Assembly: GCA_002368155.1 (NCBI GenBank)
Contig: AP018180.1
Coordinates: 2,996,899 to 3,060,898, forward strand
From: Nostoc carneum NIES-2107
GTDB taxonomy: Bacteria; Cyanobacteriota; Cyanobacteriia; Cyanobacteriales; Nostocaceae
Length of the DNA stretch: 64,000 bases
Direction: 5' to 3'
How positions within the stretch are numbered: the stretch's first letter is position 1; each line of letters opens with the position of its first letter. Under the pieces are notes generated by a model. It did no database searches. It was not told the DNA's origin and saw only the letters and a list, made by a program, of their open reading frames with translations. A program made the translations under genes and the position numbers. Positions 8,801 to 16,985 of the stretch are shown here, piece by piece.

Positions 8801-9739
8801 ATGGAACCGAAAATCAAGGAATTTCCGGCGTTCAAAGTCAACGGCTTTATCATGTTGGCTGTGGTGATTGCGATCGCCTTGCTGGGAGGGTGGTATCTTT
8901 GGTCTAGGGTACAGGGGCTAGAAGCTTTACTGGCAAGAGGATTGAAGGTTACTGACTTGATTGGTGAAGATAGCGCCGCCGAATTTCTTGCGCCCTTGGC
9001 TGCGGCATTAATTGCGATTGTTATTCCATCAATATCAGGATTCTTTAGCGTTGAGCCAAACCAAGCAGTAGTTTTGGTGTTATTTGGCAAATATATGGGA
9101 ACGGTTCGCGAATCAGGTTTTTGGTGGACAAATCCCTTTGCTAGCAAGAAAAAAATTTCCTTGCGGGTACGCAACTTCAATAGCAAAATTATTAAAGTCA
9201 ACGATGCCGAAGGTAGCCCGATTGAAATTGCCGCAGTTGTTGTCTGGCAGGTTTTCGATTCTGCTAAATCTAAGTTTGCAGTGGATGACTATGAAGAATT
9301 TGTGGCGATTCAAAGTGAAACTGCGATTCGGGCGTTAGCAATTCGCTATCCTTATGACAGCCCCGATGACACAGCTACACCATCGCTGCGGGGAATCCCC
9401 GATGAAATTGCTCAAGCTTTGCAAAAAGAACTCCAAGCTAGGCTAGAAGTTACAGGTGTAGAAGTAATTGAAGCCAGACTTTCTCACCTTGCTTATGCAC
9501 CAGAAATCGCGCAAATGATGCTAAGAAGACAACAAGCAAAAGCCTTAATTGATGCGCGCCGGCAGATTGTCGAGGGAGCAGTAGGTATGGTAAATGAAGC
9601 TTTGAACCGTCTGAGTAGTGAACAAATGCTGGAATTGGATGATGAGCGTAAAGCCTCAATGATTAATAATTTGTTGGTTGTCCTAACATCTGAACAAACC
9701 GCCCAACCCGTAATCAATACTGGCACCCTATACAACTAG
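8801..9739 (+). CDS. SPFH/Band-7 domain membrane protein
   Basis: The 312-aa protein has two hydrophobic spans (about residues 15-35 and 62-82), then an SPFH domain from about residue 83. This domain begins [20 protein letters not shown] and contains the usual [19 protein letters not shown] strand region. A charged helical part (about 215-285) ends in short-chain SPFH style. SPFH proteins form oligomeric membrane scaffolds. The exact client is unknown. The next gene starts 3 nt after the stop and encodes a small ribbon-helix-helix protein, so the two are almost certainly co-translated. I chose the ATG at 8801 because it begins the charged lead-in before the first span. Confidence 0.9.
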   Translation: MEPKIKEFPAFKVNGFIMLAVVIAIALLGGWYLWSRVQGLEALLARGLKVTDLIGEDSAAEFLAPLAAALIAIVIPSISGFFSVEPNQAVVLVLFGKYMGTVRESGFWWTNPFASKKKISLRVRNFNSKIIKVNDAEGSPIEIAAVVVWQVFDSAKSKFAVDDYEEFVAIQSETAIRALAIRYPYDSPDDTATPSLRGIPDEIAQALQKELQARLEVTGVEVIEARLSHLAYAPEIAQMMLRRQQAKALIDARRQIVEGAVGMVNEALNRLSSEQMLELDDERKASMINNLLVVLTSEQTAQPVINTGTLYN

Positions 9740-9742
9740 GAA

Positions 9743-9919
9743 ATGGGACAAAAAAAACGATTTTTGCTACGTATAGATGAAAAACTTTACGAACGGCTAG
9801 AAAAATGGTCTTCTGACGAACTCCGCAGCGTCAATGCTCAGATTGAGTTTTTGTTAGCAGAAGCCGTCAAAAAAGCAGGACGCTGGAAAGATGAGCCAGG
9901 TAAGGCAGAGGAAGAGTAG
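9743..9919 (+). CDS. Arc-type ribbon-helix-helix protein, 58 aa
   Basis: Translation from ATG 9743 gives 58 residues. KKRFLLRIDEKLYERLEKW supplies the DNA-contacting strand (alternating basic and hydrophobic residues) and helix A. SVNAQIEFLLAEAVKKAGR supplies helix B, with the Ser-x-Asn-x-x-Ile-x-x-Leu pattern of Arc/MetJ proteins. The acidic tail ends GKAEEE. Such proteins normally dimerise and bind operator DNA. It lies 3 nt after the SPFH gene, so it is probably translationally coupled and stoichiometric with it. It may act as autoregulator, or as an adaptor tethered to the SPFH scaffold. The stop codon lies 3 bp from a MITE-like repeat. Confidence 0.85.
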   Translation: MGQKKRFLLRIDEKLYERLEKWSSDELRSVNAQIEFLLAEAVKKAGRWKDEPGKAEEE

Positions 9920-9922
9920 TGA

Positions 9923-10039
9923 CAATACTTGTCGGTTAAGGGGAAAAGGGGAAGGGGAAAAGGGGCAAGAAAAAACCTTTAACCCTTACCCTTTCACCTT
10001 TTCCCCAAACTAAATTCCGAGTTGAAAATCCTTAACCGA
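9923..10039. repeat. MITE-like repeat family B, copy 1
   Basis: It begins CAATACTTGTCGGTTAAGG and ends CCTTAACCGAG. It shares with 16617-16728 and 31521-31645 the inverted ends, a purine/pyrimidine-rich core and the internal TTGGGGAAAAGGTGAAAGG block. Here the outermost seven bases of the right end are replaced, so the copy is slightly truncated. It sits between convergent genes (RHH and lysC) and could fold into a long hairpin. Confidence 0.8.
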
Positions 10040-10105
10040 GGGTTATGAAGACGCGATAAATCGCGTCTCTACAGGATTTAAACATCAACCTGCCCCCTTG
10101 CCCAC

Positions 10106-11953
10106 CTAAGCGGGAACGACAAACTTCTGGCTACCAGCGAGCCCAAATGCGGCATGAATGACTTGCAAAGCTTTACTGCCTTGTTCTTGGGAGACTACAC
10201 AGCTAATTTTGATTTCTGAGGTAGCAATCATTTGAATATTGATTTGGTTTTGCGCTAGGGCTTCAAACATTTTTGCGGCTACACCTGGTTGTCCTACCAT
10301 ACCTGAACCAACGATACTCACTTTAGCGATCGCACTATCCAGAACAACTTCACCCCAGCCATGTTCTGCGGCTGCTTGGGAAAGCAACTTCTGAGTGTGT
10401 TCCCCATCCATGCGGGCGACGGTAAAGGCGATATCTCTTCTGGCAACTCCATCTACTATGCGGCAGCGTTGAGATTGGATAATCATGTCAACGCTGATGT
10501 TGTGCTGTGCCAATAATCCAAATAGCTTCGCCGCCATTCCGGGGCGATCGGGGACTTGGCGAATTGCCAGCCGTGCTTGGTTCAAATCTAGCGCCACGCC
10601 ACGAACGGGGGGAGAATCGGGTAGAGGGGGAGAGGGGCAGAGGGGCAGAGGAGAAACAATGTTTCTGTGATTTGTCTCTACTGTTTCCTCTTCTTCGGCA
10701 ATTTCAAAGGTGCTGCGGAGTGCGGCGACGGCGCGATCGCATTCTGAGGCGGAAACTACACAGCTCACTTTGACTTCGCTGGTGGAAATCATGTGGATGT
10801 TGACACCTGCTGTCGCTAGGGTGGCGAACATCTGGGCAGCTACACCAGGACGACCAATCATCCCTGCGCCGGAAATACTGACTTTGGCGATATTTTCCTC
10901 AATCATCACCTCAGCTTCTTCGCTGTTGTGAGAGTTGCTTCTGAGTGCGGGGGCGATCGCAGATGCTACTGCTTCTGCTCGTTTTAATATGGGTGTAGTT
11001 ACAGTGAAGGCAATGTCATTAGTATTACCTTCATGAATTGACTGAATAATCAAATCTACATCTACTTGTTGGCGGGAAATTTCCCCAAATAGCCGAGCTG
11101 CAACCCCTGGTTTATCTGGTACGCGTAACAGAGCTACCCTAGCTTGGTTGGTATCAAATTCTATACCATCAACTGCCTTGGCAATTTCTAAATTCACAAG
11201 CGATCGCCCGTGAGGTTGGGGTGATGTGACCCAAGTACCAGGGTCTTCAGTCCAACTCGATTTCACTACTAAAGGCACACCATAATTCCGGGCAATTTCC
11301 ACAGCCCGGGGATGTAAGACTTTTGCCCCCAAGCTGGCTAATTCCAGCATTTCATCACTGGTGATTTCTGCCATCAATTGAGCTTCGGGAACTAAGCGGG
11401 GGTCTGTAGTTAGAATACCTGGTACGTCGGTATAAATTTCACAGAAATTAGCTCTTAAGGCGGCTGCTAAAGCCACGGCTGAAGTATCAGAACCGCCACG
11501 CCCCAAGGTGGTAATTTCTAATTCTTCCGTGCTGGATATCCCTTGAAAGCCAGCTACCACAACCACTTTACCTTGATTGAGGTAACGCTCCATGCGCTCG
11601 GTTTCAATTCGCAAAATTCGGGCGCGGGTGTGTTCGGCTTCGGTAACAATTCCTACCTGCGCGCCAGTCATAGAAATTGCAGGTTGACCAATTTCCTGCA
11701 ATGCCATACTCAATAATGCGATCGTTACCTGTTCGCCAGTAGAAAGCAGCATATCCATTTCGCGGCGGCTAGGATTATTAGAGATGGCATTAGCTAACTT
11801 CACAAGTCCATCGGTGGTTTTCCCCATAGCAGAAACCACCACTACCAGAGAGTTTCCGCGTTGAACAGTCTTATATACTCGCTGTGCAACAGCTTGAATA
11901 CGTTCGACTGAACCAACAGATGTACCACCGTATTTCTGAACTATGAGCGCCAT
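10106..11953 (-). CDS. lysC: Aspartate kinase with four ACT domains
   Basis: Phosphorylates L-aspartate, the first step to Lys, Met, Thr and Ile. The start MALIVQKYGGTSVG is the amino-acid-kinase signature. The catalytic domain spans about residues 1-245, with GFQGISS and TLGRGGSDTSAVALAAAL. Two ACT pairs follow (about 265-420 and 455-610), each with the repeated VSISGAGMIGRPGVAAQMF or VSIVGSGMVGQPGVAAKMF core. The 615-aa, four-ACT layout is usual for cyanobacteria and implies feedback control by end products. The linker between the pairs (about residues 424-452, SPLPLCPSPPLPDSPPVRG) is encoded by a GGGGAGAGGGGC-rich repeat and looks like repeat DNA absorbed in frame. The gene is monocistronic, divergent from the Nudix gene. 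Confidence 0.95.
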   Translation of the reverse strand: MALIVQKYGGTSVGSVERIQAVAQRVYKTVQRGNSLVVVVSAMGKTTDGLVKLANAISNNPSRREMDMLLSTGEQVTIALLSMALQEIGQPAISMTGAQVGIVTEAEHTRARILRIETERMERYLNQGKVVVVAGFQGISSTEELEITTLGRGGSDTSAVALAAALRANFCEIYTDVPGILTTDPRLVPEAQLMAEITSDEMLELASLGAKVLHPRAVEIARNYGVPLVVKSSWTEDPGTWVTSPQPHGRSLVNLEIAKAVDGIEFDTNQARVALLRVPDKPGVAARLFGEISRQQVDVDLIIQSIHEGNTNDIAFTVTTPILKRAEAVASAIAPALRSNSHNSEEAEVMIEENIAKVSISGAGMIGRPGVAAQMFATLATAGVNIHMISTSEVKVSCVVSASECDRAVAALRSTFEIAEEEETVETNHRNIVSPLPLCPSPPLPDSPPVRGVALDLNQARLAIRQVPDRPGMAAKLFGLLAQHNISVDMIIQSQRCRIVDGVARRDIAFTVARMDGEHTQKLLSQAAAEHGWGEVVLDSAIAKVSIVGSGMVGQPGVAAKMFEALAQNQINIQMIATSEIKISCVVSQEQGSKALQVIHAAFGLAGSQKFVVPA

Positions 11954-12240
11954 AACTTTTGGGAAATCAATTTTGCTGCTTTGCTTGTATCAACGACACC
12001 ACCGATTTGGCAAGCCGAGCAAGGCATTACCAGTTATTTAGTTTACAGAAAATTGCGCGGTGTCTCACAACCTCTGTGATATATGTTATGGATTGACCAT
12101 AATTTTATTAAAAATAGTTTACATTTAACAGTCTGATTGTGATTTATCGACTATGGCCATGAATAACTAAACAAGAATGAGTAATTGAGAATATTTAGAC
12201 CACAAAGGGTTAGTATCTATGTGCCAACCTGATTGAAAAA

Positions 12241-12759
12241 ATGCAGTTAGCATTAGCTTTAGAGCTAAGTGTCACTAAGTTTATCAATCACTCGTCTCAA
12301 GTACCTCAGGAATTGACACCACAGAATTTACGTCACATGAGTCGAAAAGCCAACAAAGTATTGAAGCAGTCTGGAGTGATTCCTTATAGAATTCAAGATG
12401 GCAAAATCCAAGTCTTGCTGATCACCAGCCGCGATCGCCAAAGCTGGGTAATGCCAAAAGGTGATATTCCTGAAGGTATGAGTCCGCCAGATTCCGCCGC
12501 CAAAGAAGCTTGGGAAGAAGCGGGAATCATCGGCCAGGTAAATACTCGTGAAATTGGCACTTATAAATATCGCAAACAAGGTAAAAATTATCGCGTCAAG
12601 ATGTATTTATTACCAGTGCAAACCCTGAGTGAAGATTATCCCGAAGCTGGGTTTAGGGATAGACAGTGGTTAGATATTCCCCAAGCCATGCGGCGAATTA
12701 AAACTACTTCTTTGAGAAGAATTTTACAAGGATTTCTGTTGGCGGAAGTGATGTTTTGA
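12241..12759 (+). CDS. Nudix hydrolase, DIPP-like
   Basis: A 172-residue protein whose Nudix box runs from PKGDIPEGMSPPDSAAK to EAWEEAGI. The metal-binding EAWEEAG helix is intact. The Glu of the usual G-x5-E is Met here, a pattern seen in diphosphoinositol-polyphosphate-phosphohydrolase-like Nudix proteins (PKG...G...AAxEAWEEAG). It should hydrolyse a nucleoside-diphosphate-linked or polyphosphate substrate in the cytoplasm. The N-terminal 35 residues before MSRKANKVLKQSGVIPY are extra. A start at the internal ATG (12337) would give a more typical length, so the start is uncertain. A heptamer array begins 13 bp after the stop. Confidence 0.85.
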   Translation: MQLALALELSVTKFINHSSQVPQELTPQNLRHMSRKANKVLKQSGVIPYRIQDGKIQVLLITSRDRQSWVMPKGDIPEGMSPPDSAAKEAWEEAGIIGQVNTREIGTYKYRKQGKNYRVKMYLLPVQTLSEDYPEAGFRDRQWLDIPQAMRRIKTTSLRRILQGFLLAEVMF

Positions 12760-12772
12760 GAGATTAGGGACT

Positions 12773-12800
12773 GGGGATTGGGGATTGGGGATTGGGGATT
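12773..12800. repeat. Heptamer array (GGGGATT) x4
   Basis: Four perfect GGGGATT units, directly downstream of the Nudix gene. STRR-type array. Confidence 0.9.
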
Positions 12801-12869
12801 GTTTGCTAGGATTGAATAGAGATTTAATTAAGTGCTTAATTAAATCATGATGCCAGTGCCTTTCAGGAA

Positions 12870-13061
12870 ATGATTGATAGAATTGAGCGTGCACAATCAG
12901 AACTGCGTCAGCTGAAGTTAGAAGCATTACAGCGAGATATGGCGATCGCAGCTGCACAGATAAAAAATGGCGAATATACAGAATACGATGATCAGTCTCT
13001 ACCGAGTTTACTAGAAAATATCAAAGCGCGAGGAAAGCGTCAGCTACATCAGGATAGCTGA
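12870..13061 (+). pseudogene. ParD-type antitoxin remnant lacking its DNA-binding N-terminus
   Basis: The 63 residues correspond to the C-terminal half of ParD/CopG-type antitoxins: SELRQLKLEALQRDMAIAAA, NGEYTEYDDQSLPSLLENIK and ARGKRQL are the toxin-wrapping part. In-frame codons for HDASAFQE precede the ATG, resembling the usual SASEVxxE stretch. A stop codon then closes the frame, so the ribbon-helix-helix domain is gone. A toxin-like start (ATG at 13064, MNRYRPIKVK then stop at 13096) follows 2 nt later, as in a ParDE operon. It also ends after ten codons. I call the locus a decayed toxin-antitoxin module. The ParD likeness is by recall of the family pattern. Confidence 0.65.
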
Positions 13062-13063
13062 TC

Positions 13064-13096
13064 ATGAATCGTTATAGACCAATAAAGGTTAAATAA
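13064..13096 (+). pseudogene. ParE-like toxin stub (10 codons)
   Basis: ATG at 13064 lies 2 nt after the antitoxin-remnant stop. It encodes MNRYRPIKVK before TAA, resembling the first residues of ParE toxins (M-x-R-Y). The rest is absent; repeats follow. Confidence 0.35.
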
Positions 13097-13283
13097 GATC
13101 ATTAGTGATTGATTTGTCAGTGGTGGAAACAGCTAGCTCAATTGGGGGATTCTCCCCCAAACCCCCGATTGGGTGAAGTTTGTGGGGAAGGTTTCCTTCC
13201 ACAAAACTTCTGACGGTTGCGTCCCCCAAACCCCCTCCAAAATGATTGATCGGTTTTTTGTTAAGTAACTATATATTTGTATT

Positions 13284-13379
13284 TGTCATTGCGAGTTGAG
13301 CGTAAAGCCTTCTCTGCGAGAGGCTGCGCCAACGGCATAGCTTCGCTTAACGCTACATTTCACTTCGCTCGCAATGACA
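13284..13379. repeat. CATTGCGAG element, long copy (96 bp)
   Basis: Bounded by TGTCATTGCGAG and CTCGCAATGACA, with an interior carrying GCGAGAGGCTGCGCCAACGG, a motif common in cyanobacterial intergenic repeats. The ends match the compact hairpin at 4197-4246. Confidence 0.75.
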
Positions 13380-13403
13380 TAAATAATTTTGCGTAAGCAC
13401 TTA

Positions 13404-13503
13404 ATACCAATTTGAAAAAAGAATGCGACAGATTGTAGGGGCAAGGCACTGCCTTGCCCTCCATAATATATTGATGTGTCGCAAACATTATTTGACTTGG
13501 TAT
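13404..13503 (+). repeat. MITE-like repeat family A, copy 2 (100 bp)
   Basis: ATACCAATTTGAAAAAAGAA at the left and TTTGACTTGGTAT at the right are inverted ends. The centre GGGGCAAGGCACTGCCTTGCCC forms a hairpin. Length is identical (100 bp) to the copy at 32882-32981 and sequence nearly so. Confidence 0.85.
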
Positions 13504-13640
13504 AATATTACACAAAAATAACTGATGCCATAGAGATTTTTCGCGTATTACATCAATCAAGAGATGTTGAAAGCGAGTTTTCTTAGTTCATAAGCATTTT
13601 GCTGACTGAAGAGATTGGGGAACAAACAATTCAAAATCCA

Positions 13641-13675
13641 TGCCCAATGCCCAATGCCCAATGCCCCATGCCCTA
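13641..13675. repeat. Heptamer array (TGCCCAA) x5
   Basis: Three perfect TGCCCAA units and two single-base variants. The array ends two bases before the stop codon of the 967-aa exporter. Confidence 0.85.
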
Positions 13676-13677
13676 TA

Positions 13678-16581
13678 CTAAATCTGTTGCCGCTTAATCA
13701 ATTGACCAAACAATCCAGGTTGAGTGGCGAGTTCGTCAAAATTGCCTTGTTGTACTAAACGCCCATTTTGCAAAACGTAAATGCGATCGGCGTTGCGGAT
13801 GGTACTGAGACGGTGGGCAACAACGATGCGGGTAACGTTCAGTTTCTCTAAGCTTTCGCTAACAATTGCTTGGGTACGATTATCTAAGGCGCTGGTGGCT
13901 TCATCAAATAGCAAGATGCGGGGGCGTAAAGCTAAAGCGCGGGCAATTAATAACCTTTGTCTCTGTCCCCCGGAAAGGTTTGTACCACCTTCACTGACTA
14001 CGGTATGCATCCCCATTGGCATGGCGTTGATATCATCAGCTAAACCAGCCATGCGCGCGGCTTCCCAGGCTTCTTCCATTGAAATGACGGCGTTACTAGA
14101 AATATTGTCAAAAATGGATGCAGACATTAAGCGGCTGTGTTGCAATACCACACCTAATTGACGGCGCACGGCGTTAATATCTAATCCAGCCAGTTCTTGC
14201 CCATCATAATAAATACTACCAGATTCTAGATTTTCAAAGCCTAATAACAACCGGAATAAAGTAGATTTTCCACTTCCCGAAGGGCCGACGAAGGCAATAA
14301 ATTCTCCGGGTTCTGCCCGTAAGCTAACATCATCTAGAGTCAGGGGGCCATCAAGGCGATAGCGAAAGATAGCATGGCTAATTTCGACTTTGCCAGATAA
14401 TCTGCCTGGGTCGGCTTTATTAGTATCGACTTCTGGGGTAGCTTTGAGGATGGGTTGGGCGCGTTCCCAGAGAGGAAGGGCTTCTAAGACATCCACTACG
14501 GTGGTACTTAAGCTAGTTGCACCACTAATAAAAGTGCCAAATGCGGCATTAAATGCTAAGAATGTCCCTGTAGAAAAACCACCGCCACTGGCTTGAGACT
14601 GTTGCAATAAACTGGTGGCGAAGCCAAAAATAATGGCGGGGGTTAAGGCGGAGAGAAGATTGTTAATGACAACTAAATTATCGTCAATACTCTGAGATTC
14701 TAAGGTTAGATGGAGTTGCTCGCGATATTGTTTACCCCAATAAGCAAATGCTCTTGATTCTGCACCCACTGTCCGGAATTTGGACACACCGTTGATGATT
14801 TGTACCATCATCCCAAAGAGTTTACCCTGCATATTTAACAAGGGGCGGATTTTACGGAGTGTAAGAATCCCAGTCACAATGGTGACGGTGACATTCACTA
14901 AAGCTACCAATACGGCAATCATCGCTAAAGGTGCGCTGTAGTAAAATAGTAAGCCTAAATTTAAGAGCGAGAAGACGCTAGAAAATAAGGTTTTCAGTAA
15001 AGTATTGCTGAGTTTTTGGCGTATCTGGCTGATGACAGAAACCCGCGCACTTAAATCACCTATAGAAAATTGGCGGAAAAATGATGCTTGCAGGTTTAAC
15101 AATCTATCCCAAATTGCCGCTTGGGTGGAAGTATCGGCAAAGGTTTCCAAACGCATTAGCGCTATGCCTTGGGTAAGCTGAAATAGCGTTGCGCCAAAGG
15201 TAGTAGCTACTAAACCTAAACCAATTTGGAATAAAAGCGCTCTATCAGCATCGGGAATGGCTTGGTCGATGAGAATTGCGGTGGCTTGGGGTGTCACCAT
15301 ACCCAGCAGTGTAGTTGCAATACCCGCAAATAATATGGTAAATAGTTCTTTATAATGCCCTTTTGCTGCGAATTGGATTAGAGAGAGAACTTTTAAAGTC
15401 TCTGGTAGCGGGCGGTAGAAAGTATATGCAGTTGGCGATAAAGTTTGAGCAATTTTGCGATCGCACTTCACCCGTTTCTTTTCTATGGGGTCGATGAGTT
15501 CGTAGCGGGTATCGGAGACGGGTAAAACTGCAACTGGGCGATTATCTCCCAATGTATAAGCTAATAAAGGGCCGCTATCACGATTCCACCAGCCATCCCG
15601 CAGGGTAATGCGGCGGATGCGGATACGGGAAGCGCGGGCGATCGCATCTAAGGGATCGCGGACTCTGCGTAAATCTTCCGAGTTCGCTGGGGGACGAATG
15701 GTAATATCTAAAACCCTTCCCACCGCACCTGCGGCAAATAATAGCGCTTCTTCGGGAGTCAGGGCGGTTTTTAAGGGAGAAGTCGCAGCTTTTTCACTTT
15801 CAAACAGATTCGCAAACTCATTCAGGGTAGTTGCGATCGCTTGATTGTTGAGATGCGCCCGTTCTTGGAAGCGAACTAATTCGGCTTGGTTGTGTTTTTG
15901 TTCGAGTTGCTGGAGTCCCGTTAAGACGTAGCTTTGAATTTGCTGTACGCCATCTATCAGGGTTTGATTGTCGGTGATCTCTGCGATCGCTACCGAGTCA
16001 ATTTCAACAATCTCCCGCACTTGTAACCAGAGTTGAGAATTTAAGGGAATGCGCCCCATCTCAGAGTTAAATTCTAAATCCGGGAATCCCAGTAAATTCG
16101 CTTGTCCCTGTAATACCTTCACCCAAGCCACAGAGTCATGTGATACTTGAAACACTTCATTATCGCCCAAAACCGCGCAACCTGGGGTTTTATTGGGCGT
16201 AGGGATAGTTCTAGAAGTAATTTCCGCGACAGCAGAACCTAGATGATTTACCCAACGTTCCACCGCTGCGGGGAGTTCCGCACCTAAATATTCTGGTGGA
16301 ACTGGCAAAAGTTCTGCATCACTAAGAGCGATCGCCATGATATGATGCTGCCCATCAGGTGATGTGGGTTTGGCAGAAAACATCGCTTCACCTGCTTTAA
16401 CGCTAAATAAATAACGTCTTCTACCTTTAGCGATGCCATGCTGAACATTAATTGCAAATAGTGCTAGAGAACCAGATTTGACCACCCAAACTTTTTCTGG
16501 GTTGTTGAGTAATAGGGGGTCATTACTCTTAAATTCATAGGGTTCTTCAAATAAGTCCATCTGATTTTCTTCAGCTAGCAT
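13678..16581 (-). CDS. NHLM-type bacteriocin/RiPP ABC exporter, second component (967 aa)
   Basis: This resembles the NHLM_micro_ABC2 family of exporters for nitrile-hydratase-leader and Nif11-type peptides. Residues 1-400 form a long soluble region with a cupin/cyclic-nucleotide-like beta part near the start (LLNNPEKVWVVKSGSLALF). A six-TM ABC exporter domain follows (about 405-700), then an ATPase domain (730-967) with Walker A GPSGSGKST, signature LSGGQRQRLLIARAL and Walker B ILLFDEATSALD. There is no C39 peptidase here; that is in the next gene upstream (16986-19193), with which it likely forms a heteromeric exporter. A 404-bp gap holding a MITE-like insertion separates them. No adaptor (HlyD) or precursor gene is seen beside them. 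Confidence 0.85.
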   Translation of the reverse strand: MLAEENQMDLFEEPYEFKSNDPLLLNNPEKVWVVKSGSLALFAINVQHGIAKGRRRYLFSVKAGEAMFSAKPTSPDGQHHIMAIALSDAELLPVPPEYLGAELPAAVERWVNHLGSAVAEITSRTIPTPNKTPGCAVLGDNEVFQVSHDSVAWVKVLQGQANLLGFPDLEFNSEMGRIPLNSQLWLQVREIVEIDSVAIAEITDNQTLIDGVQQIQSYVLTGLQQLEQKHNQAELVRFQERAHLNNQAIATTLNEFANLFESEKAATSPLKTALTPEEALLFAAGAVGRVLDITIRPPANSEDLRRVRDPLDAIARASRIRIRRITLRDGWWNRDSGPLLAYTLGDNRPVAVLPVSDTRYELIDPIEKKRVKCDRKIAQTLSPTAYTFYRPLPETLKVLSLIQFAAKGHYKELFTILFAGIATTLLGMVTPQATAILIDQAIPDADRALLFQIGLGLVATTFGATLFQLTQGIALMRLETFADTSTQAAIWDRLLNLQASFFRQFSIGDLSARVSVISQIRQKLSNTLLKTLFSSVFSLLNLGLLFYYSAPLAMIAVLVALVNVTVTIVTGILTLRKIRPLLNMQGKLFGMMVQIINGVSKFRTVGAESRAFAYWGKQYREQLHLTLESQSIDDNLVVINNLLSALTPAIIFGFATSLLQQSQASGGGFSTGTFLAFNAAFGTFISGATSLSTTVVDVLEALPLWERAQPILKATPEVDTNKADPGRLSGKVEISHAIFRYRLDGPLTLDDVSLRAEPGEFIAFVGPSGSGKSTLFRLLLGFENLESGSIYYDGQELAGLDINAVRRQLGVVLQHSRLMSASIFDNISSNAVISMEEAWEAARMAGLADDINAMPMGMHTVVSEGGTNLSGGQRQRLLIARALALRPRILLFDEATSALDNRTQAIVSESLEKLNVTRIVVAHRLSTIRNADRIYVLQNGRLVQQGNFDELATQPGLFGQLIKRQQI

Positions 16582-16616
16582 AATTAAATTTATATCAAAA
16601 TATAGGGTTTAGATTT

Positions 16617-16728
16617 CAATACTGCTCGGTTAAGGATTTTCAACTCTTAATTTCGTTTGGGGAAAAGGTGAAAGGGTAAGGGTTAAAGGTTTTTTCTTGC
16701 CCATTTTGTCCTTAACCGACAAGTATTG
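16617..16728 (+). repeat. MITE-like repeat family B, copy 2 (112 bp)
   Basis: The ends CAATACTGCTCGGTTAAGGA and CCTTAACCGACAAGTATTG are inverted. Flanking 10-mers GTTTAGATTT and GATTCGATTT agree at eight of ten positions, a plausible aged target-site duplication. Inserted between the two exporter genes. Confidence 0.85.
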
Positions 16729-16950
16729 GATTCGATTTAATTTGAGAAATTACTTGTGAAGGAAGGGAACAGGAAAGAAGCAATAAAAGTTAATAGAATT
16801 TTATTAAACAACAAATATGAGTTCACGTAGGATGCGTTAGCGATAGCGTAACGCATCGTTGCTAAAACTTTCCGTGCGTTACAGCTTACTGAGATTTTTT
16901 CAACAATCAAATCAGATTCTTATAGATACATTTATCCAACCTCAATTCCC

Positions 16951-16978
16951 AATCCAAAATCCAAAATCCAAAATCTAA
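16951..16978. repeat. Heptamer array (AATCCAA) x4
   Basis: Three perfect AATCCAA units and one variant, ending 7 bp before the stop codon of the C39 exporter gene. Confidence 0.85.
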
Positions 16979-16985
16979 AATTGCT

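Larger units (their letters stand above)
13097..13677. other. Repeat-rich intergenic region
   Basis: No gene is supported. It contains a C/G-rich imperfect hairpin (about 13141-13210, GGGGGATTCTCCCCC and GAAGTTTGTGG / CCACAAAACTTC), a CATTGCGAG element (13284-13379), family A copy 2 (13404-13503), and a heptamer array (13641-13675) ending two bases before the next gene's stop codon. Confidence 0.75.
16582..16985. other. Spacer between exporter genes, with repeat insertions
   Basis: No gene is supported. It holds family B copy 2 (16617-16728), a GTAGGATGCGTTAG-type repeat (about 16828-16885) and a heptamer array (16951-16978). Confidence 0.7.

Noticed and set aside
11954-12240. Possible lysine riboswitch upstream of lysC
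   Set aside because: No conserved L-box features visible, and lysine riboswitches are not expected in cyanobacteria.
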